This document shows positions 33,163 through 46,300 of a DNA stretch of 64,000 nucleotides, in pieces. Numbering within the stretch: position 1 is the first letter of the stretch; each line of letters starts with the position of its first letter. The DNA is from Lumbricus rubellus (Eukaryota > Annelida > Clitellata > Crassiclitellata > Lumbricidae), in the NCBI GenBank assembly GCA_945859605.1, contig OX243815.1, positions 33,220,035-33,284,034 on the forward strand, read 5' to 3'. The notes under the pieces are model-generated. The model was not told where the DNA came from and did no database searches. It worked only from the letters and a program-made list of their open reading frames with translations. A program made the position numbers and the translations under genes.

Positions 33163-36100
33163 TCATTCATTCGTCTGTTCCTGAGTGTTCTGGAAACTTC
33201 TTTTGATGTCTACTTTACGAAAGCGTTGCCTCCACTGATCAATTGTTGACGAATCAATTCCAGAGCAAAACGATATATCCAAGAACTTCAGCTCCACGCA
33301 TTTCTCCAAAACTCTATAAAAACAACACATTCAGAACTTTATAAAGACATCTGAAATATGCTTATATTAAACACTCACTCAAAATTTCAAAAGAGACGCA
33401 ACTTTAAATTTCCAATCACCTGACACCTAATGAGAGCAATTGCTTTGAATAACTACCGTAAGTGTAGAACTCATAATGACCCCTCTGAACATAATGCAGA
33501 ATGATCATCTGTCCGGTCTAGACTAACCTAAACCAGGTTGGTACTTTACCTGCATTCGATTTGCATTATCAAAACACAAGATTTTCATCACATCTATGTT
33601 AGAGAATCATTTTTATGTACGACCATCACTATAAGATGTTGTTCAATTGAATCCGATGCATTTTATGACTAAATCAAAGTTCATTTGGATAAGAACAAAC
33701 GAGTGCTCGTGGTCTCATAGATTCGCAATTTTCTAAGTGTTCACGTATTAACAAACAAATCACCTTCTCCCCAACTTATCAATTGGCTAACCATGAAGGC
33801 TATTCCACTGAGACTGCCCCCTTGTGTCTACACATTCTTATCTATTCACAATGTAAAAAGTCCGCCTCTCAGTATGTCTTGACCACAGTGCAGCCTTCGA
33901 CATTAGACCACAGGCTAATCTATTCAAGCCTCTGTGTCTCTGGGACAGCCTTAAATTAGTTAGCTTCCTACCTTGGTGATCAGAATCAGCAGGTGTGCAT
34001 CCAGATTGCTTGGTCTAAACCTGCTGCTTGCACTGCAGAGTGCCAAAGGGATCTTTCATTATCTAAACTTTTATCATTTATGTACAGTCTTGACCTCCCC
34101 AATCCGTTGTACAGCTAATCACCTTAGAGTCCAATTACAACAGTACGCTCATCATAATCCGATCGAAGTTTTTAATCCAGACAAGTCTGAGGTAAGTTTG
34201 GCTTGTTATGAAATGGCTGGCTACTTTTAACTGACCGACTGACTGACCTGCGTAAGAAGTAGACAGAAACCTCGCGCGTTCCCAGAATGTCCAGCTGCTG
34301 TAAATGCCGGCTGTAGTTAGCCACAGCCTCAAGATCCTTATCACAGACAGTTCTGCAAAAACATCACAGAACTTAGCTAGGTCTGTTATTAGCCAGGGCA
34401 TGACTGGCAACATTCCAGACCAGGAAAAGTCACTGATGAGATTTCATTCAGATTTAAAATAGAAAACATAGTCTCCATTCCGACCTGCATTCTCTTCCGC
34501 AAGACCTGTGTCTGACTATTTAAATTATATCAAGACTTTCCTCTCTGGCTGTGCCTGAGTTGAGAGTGACTCTGAATAGTTGTCTTGAAGGGAAGCTATA
34601 AAAAATCCTTAGATAGAAACTTTCTTTTATCACAGTACAGGGCAAACATTTCAGGCAAAACTGGATCTATGGTACAAGATTGATTAGCACAAAATGAAGT
34701 TTTCCAATGCACTTTAACCTTAAATATTCTCTTCAGATTAATACAACAAGACAAGAATGTCGGTTATTATGAAAATGAATTTTGGTCACGAGTGTGAATT
34801 CAGAAGTCCAGTTAAGATGCAAGCAACGTTGATTAACACAGCAGCCACATGGATTGCGACAAGTTTTCATCTGTGCAATTTGTTGTATTATGCCTACTGC
34901 TGTTCGACATCTTTGGTCTTTGATAAATTTCACCACTTGATTAATGAGATAGCGCAAGCCTACATGTTTCTTATTGGATGAAAGAGGTAAAACACCTGTG
35001 ACATAAGGACAGGCAAGAAAATTCTATATGCGTTTCAAGTAAAAACGAAGCAGAAAATATATTCACCGCCTGCTTTTAACACGCCTTTACAACGAGTGCC
35101 AGCGAAATTGCCTTAAAATGCAGTTTAAATCATGTTAGCAACACTTGCAACAGTGCATCTGAACTATTTCCAACCTGTTTGCTGTTAAATATAATTTTCG
35201 TAGGCGTCTACAATTCTGGACAAGTTCAACAAAGCAACCAGTTCCTGAATGTAGCTCTGAACTACAAACAATTTAAAAACACATATACAAGTAAGAAAAC
35301 AAACACAAATTTTAATGATTTTTAAAGGTAAATAGATGTTGCAACAATTATCAGATACACATAAAAAAAACAATTTCTCCTGATTTACTCTGTTGAAGGG
35401 GTAGAATTTGATGTTAGTCATCTACACTCTTGTGGATACAGCCACTTGTAAGGAAATTCTTGAGATACAGTGAGTTTATGTCAGCCTCAAATTACACTGC
35501 ATAACTAGTTGTATTAATTTTAATCAGTAAATTTGGTCTTCCTCTATTGATTGGTTGCTTAAGCTGATAAGAAGTCATAGTTATCTTTGTGTCTATTTTA
35601 TATGTTTTTAATTGACATGACTACTGAATTAGTACTGATGCCTTAGGATTGTTCTCATCTTTAGTACCCTCATTAGCATCTTATCTGAGTACGTAAATGT
35701 CACTTTCTCTGAGTAATGTACCTACCACCATCCAGCATCCAATTCTTCAAGATAGACACATCCAGAACTGAGAGCTTTTAAACCAGAGTTTGTAAGTGAT
35801 TTTGCTCTCCATACATCCAATGATTTCAACAACCTAGGAGACAACCAGTGGAAAAAGAAACAGTTACAATGCTTCTCATCATTTCTCATATGCTACGAAC
35901 ATCTGGTCACAAACATCAAGCAAATGTGACCCAAGTAGCGGTCATCACGTACTATAGTAAAGACAGTTGATTATGACAATAATCCATTGTAACAAACCGA
36001 GTAGCAATAATCCTTATTTAACACAGTTACTATATATATACAAACTTCATTTATCTATATCAGTTCAACTACAGACTTAACTAAATCATCTACTTCTTCA

Positions 36101-39100
36101 TCTACTCTGCATTTGTGTAATGCTAACTGGTTAATGTTCTCGTTCAGAACGATATTTAGCATCATTCAGGCTAGCACAGAAAGAACCTTTGATTTGTTTT
36201 GCTCTTAAAGAGGTTCTATATAAAAGTTCATTTTTGGATTTTGTAATGAAAAGGAAGAGCCAAGGTCTTTGGAATGACGTCACCACCCAACTTGGAAAGA
36301 TTCCACAATAAATAATGGTAACTGATGAGTCCTGCCTGTTCTATCTAGGCTGATGAGAAATTCCAGTTGGTAAGCTATGTTCTTAGGACGATGTTAATAC
36401 ATGTAATCATTTCTCAGTGAATGAGTTTCTAAAGGCACAACTTTCACAAAACTTCTCTGCAGGGCTGTTTTTAAGGAATTTTTAGAACTGTACACAGTGC
36501 ACAACCCCTTCTTTCCTTTCCCATCCTCCATGAAAAATTCCCAATCGGAGGAAAATGGCCTCTTTCAACCAGTTTTAACAGCACAGAAGTGCTTTTACAA
36601 CTGCACAAATCCATTTAGAACTGCACATCATGTGTACAACTGCACGTTAAAAAAGTCCTGCTTATCTGACACAGTAGCCAAATGTCTCGCAATTAGAGAA
36701 AGAATTTCAAGAGCAGCTTGGAGAAAAAAAATCTGGATATGCCAACATTTGCAAAAAATATCTGGATATGCCAACGTTTGCAAAAAATATATGGATATGC
36801 CAACATTTGCAAAAAATATATGGATATGCCAACATTTGCAAAAAATATATGGATATTCCAACATTTGCAAAAAAATATATGGATATGCCAACATTTGCAA
36901 AAAATATCTGGATATGCCAACATTTGCAAAAAATATATGGATATGCCAACATTTGCAAAAAATATATGGATATGCCAACATTTGCAAATGTTTTTCTTCT
37001 GACAGTAGAAAGTAGAACAATACGCAAAAATCTGGCAAGAATTGATGACGAGAGTGATACTAACGAGCAGTGTTTTGCCAGATTGACAGCGACCTCATCG
37101 TAGTTCTGAATTGCAGAACAGGAGCCGAGATTGAGATGTTCCAATTGACTGCAAGACCTGAAAACAGAAACATCACAACAACGGTCACATCAAAATGCTA
37201 CAGGTATCAAGGAAGAGTGAAAACAACTTAAACTCAACACATGTGACATTAATCCAGTCATTGCTCGCTACTGGCTACTACTTTGGTTATGACAATTTTA
37301 CTGCAGTACCATTTTTTTTAGCAGACTTTGACAAATCAAATCACAAATTAGCAAAACATGAGGGCTGGCTAAAACCTTTGCAGTGAACACACAAAATATT
37401 CATAAATAATTTATAAACCAGTGACACTATTTAGAGGGCCGTAATATGAACAATGCCTAAACTACATGTATGTAATGTAAGGTAATTACGAGTTTCGATA
37501 TTATATTGCTCACCTGGTGATTGCCAAAATTGATGAACTGTCGATAGACGTGTGATAGACATTGAGTCGCTGAAGTTTTCTAAGTTTCGATAAATTGATG
37601 AAAGCATTCCCAGGAACTTTACGACAACATCGAAAGTCCAACTCTAGAAGATATCCAACAAAGCGACAGCAAAACAAAATCTTCAACGTTGAAATTCATC
37701 CATCCTACAATGCTGCACCACAACATTTATGAGATTTTTTATAGCTCCAACAAACTCTTTGCCAGACAAAAAGAGTCAATGTTCTTTTGATTAATTACTT
37801 CTTATGATAATTCATAAAATATATGCATTTAATTATTTTTGATAGAATGCAGAAAATGATTACTCATTCAAAATAAACTACATTTACTTTTCTATTAGTT
37901 CTATTGTTCTATTAGTTGTATAAAACTGCTCTTGTATGAACATAAGGCTGCCTGAAACAAAATGGCTACAGAGGAGTAGCCATTGGATGTCATGTAAGTG
38001 CTTCTATATGCTGTTGTATAGCTTCATCCAGCAAAGTACCTGCCAATCTGACAAAGTGCCTTATGCTGCAAAATGTGGCACAGAAGTTTTAGACCCCCAT
38101 TGGAACAGCACATACAGCTTAAATACTCAATACAACCTAGATTCAGCATTTCATGCTTTGTTAGTAGTACAACAGCCACAAAAACAGCAAAACCCATCCA
38201 CAGCAACAAAAGCCAACAACCGCCAACAGCAACAACAATGCTCAGCTGTTGTACAGCTGAGAAAATTCACTGCAAAGCCACCAACCTTGTAAGTTAAGGC
38301 AATCAGTGGCAATGCTTTGTAAGACAGAGCCATCGACCAAAGTACAGCCGGCCAATCGTAGACAGACCAACTCAGAACAACAGCCCTTCAAGAAACTAGA
38401 CAAACAGACAAAAGATTCGCAAAATTATTTCACAGCATATTCAACCAGTTAAACAATAATTTTGCACACTAGGTCAACTGCGCTTGTCAAACCTAAGACT
38501 ACATGAACAAAAACTTTTTAAAAAATCAAAGATATTGAATGAGCAATACTTTAATTTGTAAACAACACCTCAACAGCTCTGCTGCGGTTATTTGGAAAAA
38601 TGTTAGCAATTCACTATTAATGGAATTAATAGCAATTCACCATTAATGGAATTGATAGTACCTCATGATATTAAAATACACAATATACAGTCAAATCAAG
38701 AGCTCTGTCAGTTATTTACATCAATTGTTTTCATGCATTTATTTACCACAGACTCAACAACAATAGACTCTTGAAGGATAGACACTTTTACGTCTGTGCG
38801 TGACATGCAACAGAATTTTGTACAATTGCTAGATTACTATTTTTACATATATGTAACTAAAAGTTCAGGTAGACTATAAATAATTACAGCATTGGCATCA
38901 TCATCGTCGTTTTCATCATCTTCAATTCTTCATCCTCCCCATCGTCGTCGTCATCGTCATCATCATCAGTCTGACTCTGCCCTCTAGTCTTGGAATTCAC
39001 CAGTTGGAAGTCTGCTTCCATCATCTGGACCCAAGTATGCCGTGATAAACTGGCAGGTCTCTTCCAGCTTTTGGGGTTCAAATAAAATTTTAAAATAAGA

Positions 39101-42100
39101 TATAGAAAAAATATTGTCAATAATCGAAAGAAGTGTCTATTTACTCAGTCAGCATCATAGCAAACATTCTTGAAGTTCTTTCCATTGTTCTAGTTTGAAT
39201 AGCAAAATTAAACAAAATTAACTCATAGTTACTGAATAATTCTTAAAATTTACTTTTGAAATGCAGGCACAGATATGAGCTTCTGACCACCACCACACCA
39301 GGATAGGTTTAGACGTTGAAGTTTACAACATCTATTGTGCAGAGTAGAAAGACTGAAATCACAAATCTACAGACACAACATAACAAATGTTTTCTCAAAG
39401 CAAAGAGTAAGCAACATTATCCGAATCTGATCCATAAGAACTTACACTTGAAAGATTCTCAACATTGATAATTTGCTGCCTTCTGTTACATAACCTCTGC
39501 TAAAGATGCATGTTTTAGATCATTAGTTTCAGAGCCATAATTTGGTAATTCATATCAGCAGCAACAGCATATTCAATTCTACCAGTATCAGAAAATGCTG
39601 TCAACCTTAGATGAGATGAGCTCCACATAAGTAAATTAATTCCCTAAATATAGACGAAATTGCAAATAATTCTAGCATAATTAAATTACACAAGTTGGCA
39701 AACACTGCCTTCCATAGGTACTTAAAACAGCAATAATTAATTATCCTGTTATACTGATGTCATTTACCTTTGTGCAATAAGGCTGAAGGTCCAAATCTAT
39801 ATACTGCATTGGATCGTAACAGTGCTTGTAAAACAGGCTGCAAAATAACAAGACAAGACAAGACTTGCTGTTTAACCTGAAATTTTTATCTCTCTTCAAC
39901 AGCTTAATATTAACTTAAGACATGCAAGCACTGTCGCCTCTGGCATTATAATTTGTTTCCATTCTAAATGCTCCATAAAATTATGTGTGCAGTACTTTAT
40001 CAAGACACTTCAGCTGACAGGTCAACTTTACTTAGAGAAATAGTTGCTCCTCAATACGAATACGTCTTATTTTTACATCTTCTTTATGGGAAACATTGTG
40101 TTCGTTCTATGCACTGCACTTAACGTTACTGAGCCCATTTCCAATCTCACATGTTCCTCTTAATTTCATAAATTTATGAGCGAATGAATGAACGAATAAA
40201 TGAACGAATGAATATTTATTTCCTGAATAATGGAAAGACATTTCCAGAGTCATTGTCACTCTGTATTCTCCTCCATTTTCGCTACCGTAATTCATGCTTT
40301 TGTATGTTCTCGAATTGACAATTGCAACGACTACTTTCTCATTGATCTTCCTAAGGTTTGCCTTTCATCGCTTTAGTTGGTTCTCAACTCAGCTACAAGA
40401 GCCCGCCTTCCCAGATACTTTTGCATCTCTACTATTATGTCTGATGAACTTTACTGGCTTCCTCTCCTTGCTCACACACAATTTAAGATCTTCACCCTGA
40501 TCCTCAAGGCTCAGCGGGTCTTGCCCCAAATATCTGGCTGACGTTATACCTCGGCCTCGCTCAGCTTCCTTCAACTGTCCACTTCTTTCATTCAACAGAC
40601 TGGTTCCTCGCTCTAGAACTGCCATGGCTCAGTCTTGATCATTTGCCTATATGCACTTTCTCCTTCTGTTTGCTCTACACTTCTATCTGTCTTAATTGCC
40701 CTGTCTCTTCTCAAAAATGCTTCTTCTCACGCTACGACATGTGCACTGGGAGTGCCTCTGAATGTCCACCCTACTAGAGGCACTTTATAATGTCTAAATA
40801 CAATACAATACTGCATACTGGCAAACACCAGTATAAATACCAAACTAGCAGGCACAGTTAAATAAAAGTTGCCTAAACTAATTTAATGGAAATTTTATTG
40901 TAAAAAAGAAAAACCAATCACTTGAATAGCAGCTTTAAAAGTACTTTACTCTCCCCTCCCATCCTCCTCTCTCCATATGAGAATTGCAGAAAAAATTGGT
41001 TGGAATCAGATGTTGACCCATGTGTGGTTAGGAAGTGAAAAGAAAACTTCACTACATATATGGGGCCCTGAGAAGGATGAGAGGTCCGTTGAACCCACTC
41101 CCCTCCCAGCCATGAGCCATGCTCTCTATAGATAGATGATTTGCAAAGCCACAACATTCTTTTAAGTGGGTCTACCATGGCTTAAAGTGTGGCAGGACGG
41201 TCATGGATGGCATCCTGGCACTTATTTTCAAATCTCTATGCCTTCCTGCCACTTATTCGGTCAGCACACCTGAAAATGTAACGGGCGTCCATGCACTTCT
41301 TTTGGAAAGGTAAGGGGCGTCCAGGCACTTCTTTTTTAACACTTTTAGCACTGGGGTCTACTAATAGGCACTATGCCTACTAATAATAAGTGGAAAGATT
41401 TTAATTGAAAATGCAGTTGTAACACTTTAATTTATCTGTCTCAGTTGTGCAGCGTTCGTGTTTATTCTGAGTGAGTTGTATTGTGCCTATTAGCAAATGC
41501 CATTGATTAGTTTTGGTGATCTTGATTGCAAGAACGCAAAGATACCTGTCTCACAAGGCCAAACTGATGCCCATGCGGGACCACTGCACACGTACGGGCC
41601 CATTAAAAGCTAGCTATGCCACTGCAACTTTGTAGGCTATTGTATTGTATCAACTTACTGGCTGGAAATTGCAAGACTGCAGACTGACGCAAAATCAAGA
41701 TAACTGATGATTAACTGTATTACCTCTTGCTGGAATAAAAGACACACCAGAAAACAATTTAATTGTACAGTTAAAATCCTAAGAAACTATTTATGTTAAT
41801 CCCAGCTGTTCCTTTCGGACGCTCTCTCAAAGAGCTGTACTGTCTACAGCTCTTTACAGCTCTGTGCTTCTGTAATATTCGCTAGTGGCGCCACCAAAAC
41901 GCAACGGCAGCTTTAGGGTCGCCAGTCGCCACGTCGTCGAGAAAAGCGCGAGTTGGGCTCCTTTTCAATGTGCCCGCGACTGAAGATTTCGTCCTCGCGA
42001 TATTATGGGTTCCTTTTGAAAAGTTCCGCGGTCACGAGGGCGATATTGTAAATTATCATATTAATGTGATAGTTCAATACTAGGTGACCCTATTCATGTC

Positions 42101-43341
42101 GTTTGGCTATTATTTCATAACGAATTCGTGCTCGAATGTATACGGACTAGTCTACGGTAATATCTAGGCCGTCTGCGATTAAAATTTTACGTCGATGGTT
42201 TCATCACATGTTTTTGACGTAAATGTGCATAGCAAAAATTTGCTAACATATTCATTTAGCTGCTCATCTCGCAACTTTTTGGCGACTTTTCTCCGTGATC
42301 TCGCGAATCGCGATATGGGCGACAAGCGTTACCGAAATCTGGCAACCAGTGATACCGCTCCTTGGCTTTTTTCCCAAGATCTTGGCTTTTTCAATCGTAT
42401 CTTGGGATATTGGCTTTTTTTCAAAGGACCTTGGCTTTTTTACTTGGCTTTTTTTCTGCCCACTAAATAACAATAATCTTAGCAATAATCCACTAAATAG
42501 CAATAATTTAAGCAATAATACACTAAATAACAATAATCTTAGCAGTAATATAACTATGGCTTCATCTACTAACTAGAATTTATCCCACTTATTATTATTC
42601 TCTGAACTGCTTGCTCTTTGCATATTAGTTATTTGCGACGTCACGTGCAATTTGGCGCAATTCCGCGCAAAATTGAAAATAACTTGATAAAGATAAATTA
42701 TAAGTTGATCAATAACAATAGACATTAATCTTAGAAATGCAAACAAATCAGCTTTAATGGCTCACAAGATCACACAAAAGCACACGAAAAATTTCTGAAC
42801 TCAACAAAACAACAACTAAAGTGAAGATGACGTTTATTTCTCAAAACTAGCGCACTATGCTCCAAAATGTTGTTAGTAGGCTATGCTAGAAAATCAGCGA
42901 ACGGAACCAATTATTAACAATTTAATATACATTAATTTCAGGATTAATAATGCATAATTTCATAAACATTGCAATTTATCGGATAAAATAGCATCTGTTG
43001 AAATAAAATAGGTGACATGGTAAATAATTATGAACTTGGCTTTTCTTGGCTTTTTTTAAGACCTCATCTTGGCTTTTCTTAAATTTTAGAGCGGTATCAC
43101 TGCTGGCCAGTGATGCCACAGCTGTGTTTTTCCACCTAGATCTGTGTTTTTTTGCTTTCGTCTGTGTTTCTGGGTTTTTTGGGGGAAAATCTGTGTTTTT
43201 TTCCCTTTTTGTTTTCTGTGTTTTTTTGGGGAAAATCTGTGTTTTTTTTCCGTTTTCGTCTGGGTTTCTGGGTTTTTTTGGAAAAATCTGTGTTTTTTTC
43301 CGTTTTCGTCTGGGTTTTTTTGACTTTTCGGACCGAATGAC

Positions 43342-43372
<31 letters not shown>

Positions 43373-46300
43373 TCATCAACTTTTTTGTCGGCGAAAATAG
43401 AATTTTTTTTGACTTTTCGGACCGGATGACTAAAAAAAAAAAAAGGTCATCAACTTTTTTGCCGGCGAAAATCTAAAATTTTCTTTACTTTTCGGCCGGG
43501 CGACGTCTGTGTTTTTTTGTGTTTTTTTAAATAGGAAATCTATGTTTTTTTCTGAAACCTCAGTGGCAACACTGCTGCTGGCAACCCTCGGCAACTTCTA
43601 CTTTATAGCGATCCGCGGAAAAAAATCAGAAGACTGAATGAATGCGTTCCAGTTATAGCACACAAGAATTTTCCTTTAGGCACTGAACGAAAACAAATTA
43701 AAAACGCATAACTTAGTCGCAAAGCACTGCAAATACACTTAAGGGCTGATAAGGTTCGCTGCCGAGCACACTTAAGTTGTTACGCATGGCTGGGTCAGCC
43801 TATTCAACATTAGTCTTTACAGACGGACACAATATTTACACAGTCAACGAAATGCAGTCGTCAAAAGCGTTAATAAAGTGTCATAATAAACGGCTTTAAA
43901 GAAACAGTTCAGGCTGGTGTTTATCACTCAGAATATTTTATCGGAAGACAAAACGGATTGCACTGATTTTCACAAACAATTATTTCCACTGAATCAGAAG
44001 ATGGCGCCAGCATTCATATCTGCACAGCGTTAATTTGTTAAGGCATTAATCAAATGAACCCAGAATAATTTTAAACAATTATCTATTGTAGAAAATTCAT
44101 TAAAATATGTAATACTCTGGCAAATCATTCCATTTGCTCTTTTTAATCCCAGAAATTAAAAAACGCAAAATCTAAAACCACTCCATTGACAACACCCTTT
44201 CTACATGGACTATACTGGCATATATAAAATTGAAAAGCAACGCATTCCATATTACATTACATTACATTACAAAATTTCTGTACGGGAGTGAGTAATATCA
44301 CTCCTGCAAAAACTAGCCAAAAATAAATGCTCTAGACCACGGTTGGTATGAAGCCATACATGTTTCATTACAATATATTTTGCGTGTGTCTTGTTGCACT
44401 CAGTTTGACAACTTCTTGTGCGGTGGATTTCATAATATATTGGACTAGAATTTTGGCTGTGAAATATTACAAGTTCAATAATATTAAAATTGTTCTCTGT
44501 GTTAACAAATTCAGACACCACCCAAATTTCACTTGAATCATTAAAATTCAATTATTTTATGCGTGTTTGTGTCCAGTAGCGGTTCCACAGAGGCCAGCCA
44601 ACCAGCCCCTCCACCTAAGTATGTCACTGTATGTGGGAGGGGGCCAGTGTCCCCCCCCTAAATTCTAGTCCAATATAAAATATTATTTTGAAATCCTGTA
44701 TTAACTTTAATATATCACAGGCATGACTTACTTAGGCCTATTTGCTTAAGCATGATGCACAAATAAATCAATTTTATTTCATTCGTGGTATTTTCACATA
44801 CATGAACTAGCCTACTTATTTGCCTATGGGGTCTTAATTAGGGCCTACTTTGTTGACTGACGTAGAAACCACTTTTGGCTATCCTTTCTGTCAAGAGATT
44901 GAGCTGCATGTGATCAAATGTCCACTCGTGGCTTGTAGTTTCTTGCACTTATGGTCAAGTGGCAGCAGGATGAACGATTTTTGGAAAATGTTTAAATAGT
45001 CCATATGTAGGCTTTCGCCCTACGTACATTAGCAGAGACACTCAAAGTGGAATCATGGCAGGCCTAACACTGGCAGGTAAAATACTGGATCAGATATTGG
45101 AGAAGTTTTCAGATTTTGTCTATTTTTCTGTCACTTGTTAATTAGTCACAAGGAACAGCAATTTTTTTGTTATGAGCCTACGATTTTATCACCACGAAAG
45201 TTAATGAATGCCTTCTAAATTTAGACCTGAAAACTTTTGATGCTCAGTTACATTCCATGGGCTGTTGTACATGTAGGCCTATAGGCACTCTGTGCTAACC
45301 AAACTGTGTTTTGATAAAAATTACCAGCTGGTTCGGCTGCATATGCAAACAGTGATATCTATCATGTAAGAGTTTATTGTTGCTAAGTTTGTATACCTGA
45401 CTTATTTTTGGTTTCTGCTTCAGATTGCATGAACTTTTAAAGTATTTTGCTCACATGTTGCTTGGGTCTTTGCAGTTCCATGAGAAGGGATGGGCCTTCC
45501 CAACACAGAGTTGAGATTAAAGGACAGCGTACGCCAGCTGGATTTGGGCAATTTTAATTGTAAAGGAGAAGCGGCAAACTGTTTTACGTGCACAAGATGG
45601 TACGAGTGATGGCCGAACACTGAACAAGAATCATCTTCTACCAGTGAAGGACAGTGTAACATGTGCTGGAAATTCTACTGCCCATCATCACTTTGAAAGT
45701 TGGTTAAAAGATGCTGATCAAAATGGCGCAACCTTTATTTTAAATATACAACAACGCATATTTAAAAAATGCAAGTGAACCCGGCAGAATAGAGAAATAG
45801 ACCCAACATCATTGACGTTTTATTGACGTTTTATTGAGTCATGTTACGTCAGGCGCTGTTCATGAATCAAAATGCAAGAGCAAAAACAAGAGCTCCCGAT
45901 CGACATCGCTGAAACAAATCTTTTCAGAGCCATCAAACCATAACAAGGAAAAACGATGACGACAATAGCAGCCAATTTTTCATTCATTCATTCAATCGTT
46001 CATTCATTCATTCATTCAGTCATCCATTCGCTCAGAAATCCAGTTGCACGTGTGAATAAGTTGGGGCTTTGAATGGATGACAAACAGGGATGTTAACAAG
46101 GACCTGACCCCCAAGGACCAGGACCAGGACAAGGACCTGACCCCCAAGGACCAGGACCAGGACAAGGACTTGACTCCCAAGGACCAGGACCAGGACAAGG
46201 ACCTGACCCCCAAGGACCAGGACAAGGACCTGACCCCAAGGACCAGGACCAGGACAAGGACCTGACCCCAAGGGCCAGGAACAGGGCTAGACAAATAATA

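Noticed and set aside
32988..33170. Minus-strand ORF near the end of FBXL4
   Set aside because: The FBXL4 frame stops at 33163-33165; this ORF is in another frame and belongs to the 3'UTR.
34733..34981. Overlapping ORFs between FBXL4 exons at 35175 and 34352
   Set aside because: The FBXL4 exons on either side splice in phase without it and neither strand encodes a leucine-rich repeat.
43046..43429. Phenylalanine-rich ORFs
   Set aside because: They come from T-rich repeats inside a hAT element.
44267..44551. 94-residue minus-strand ORF with [21 protein letters not shown]
   Set aside because: I first suspected an FBXL4 or transposon exon, but found no domain match and no usable splice phase; left unassigned.
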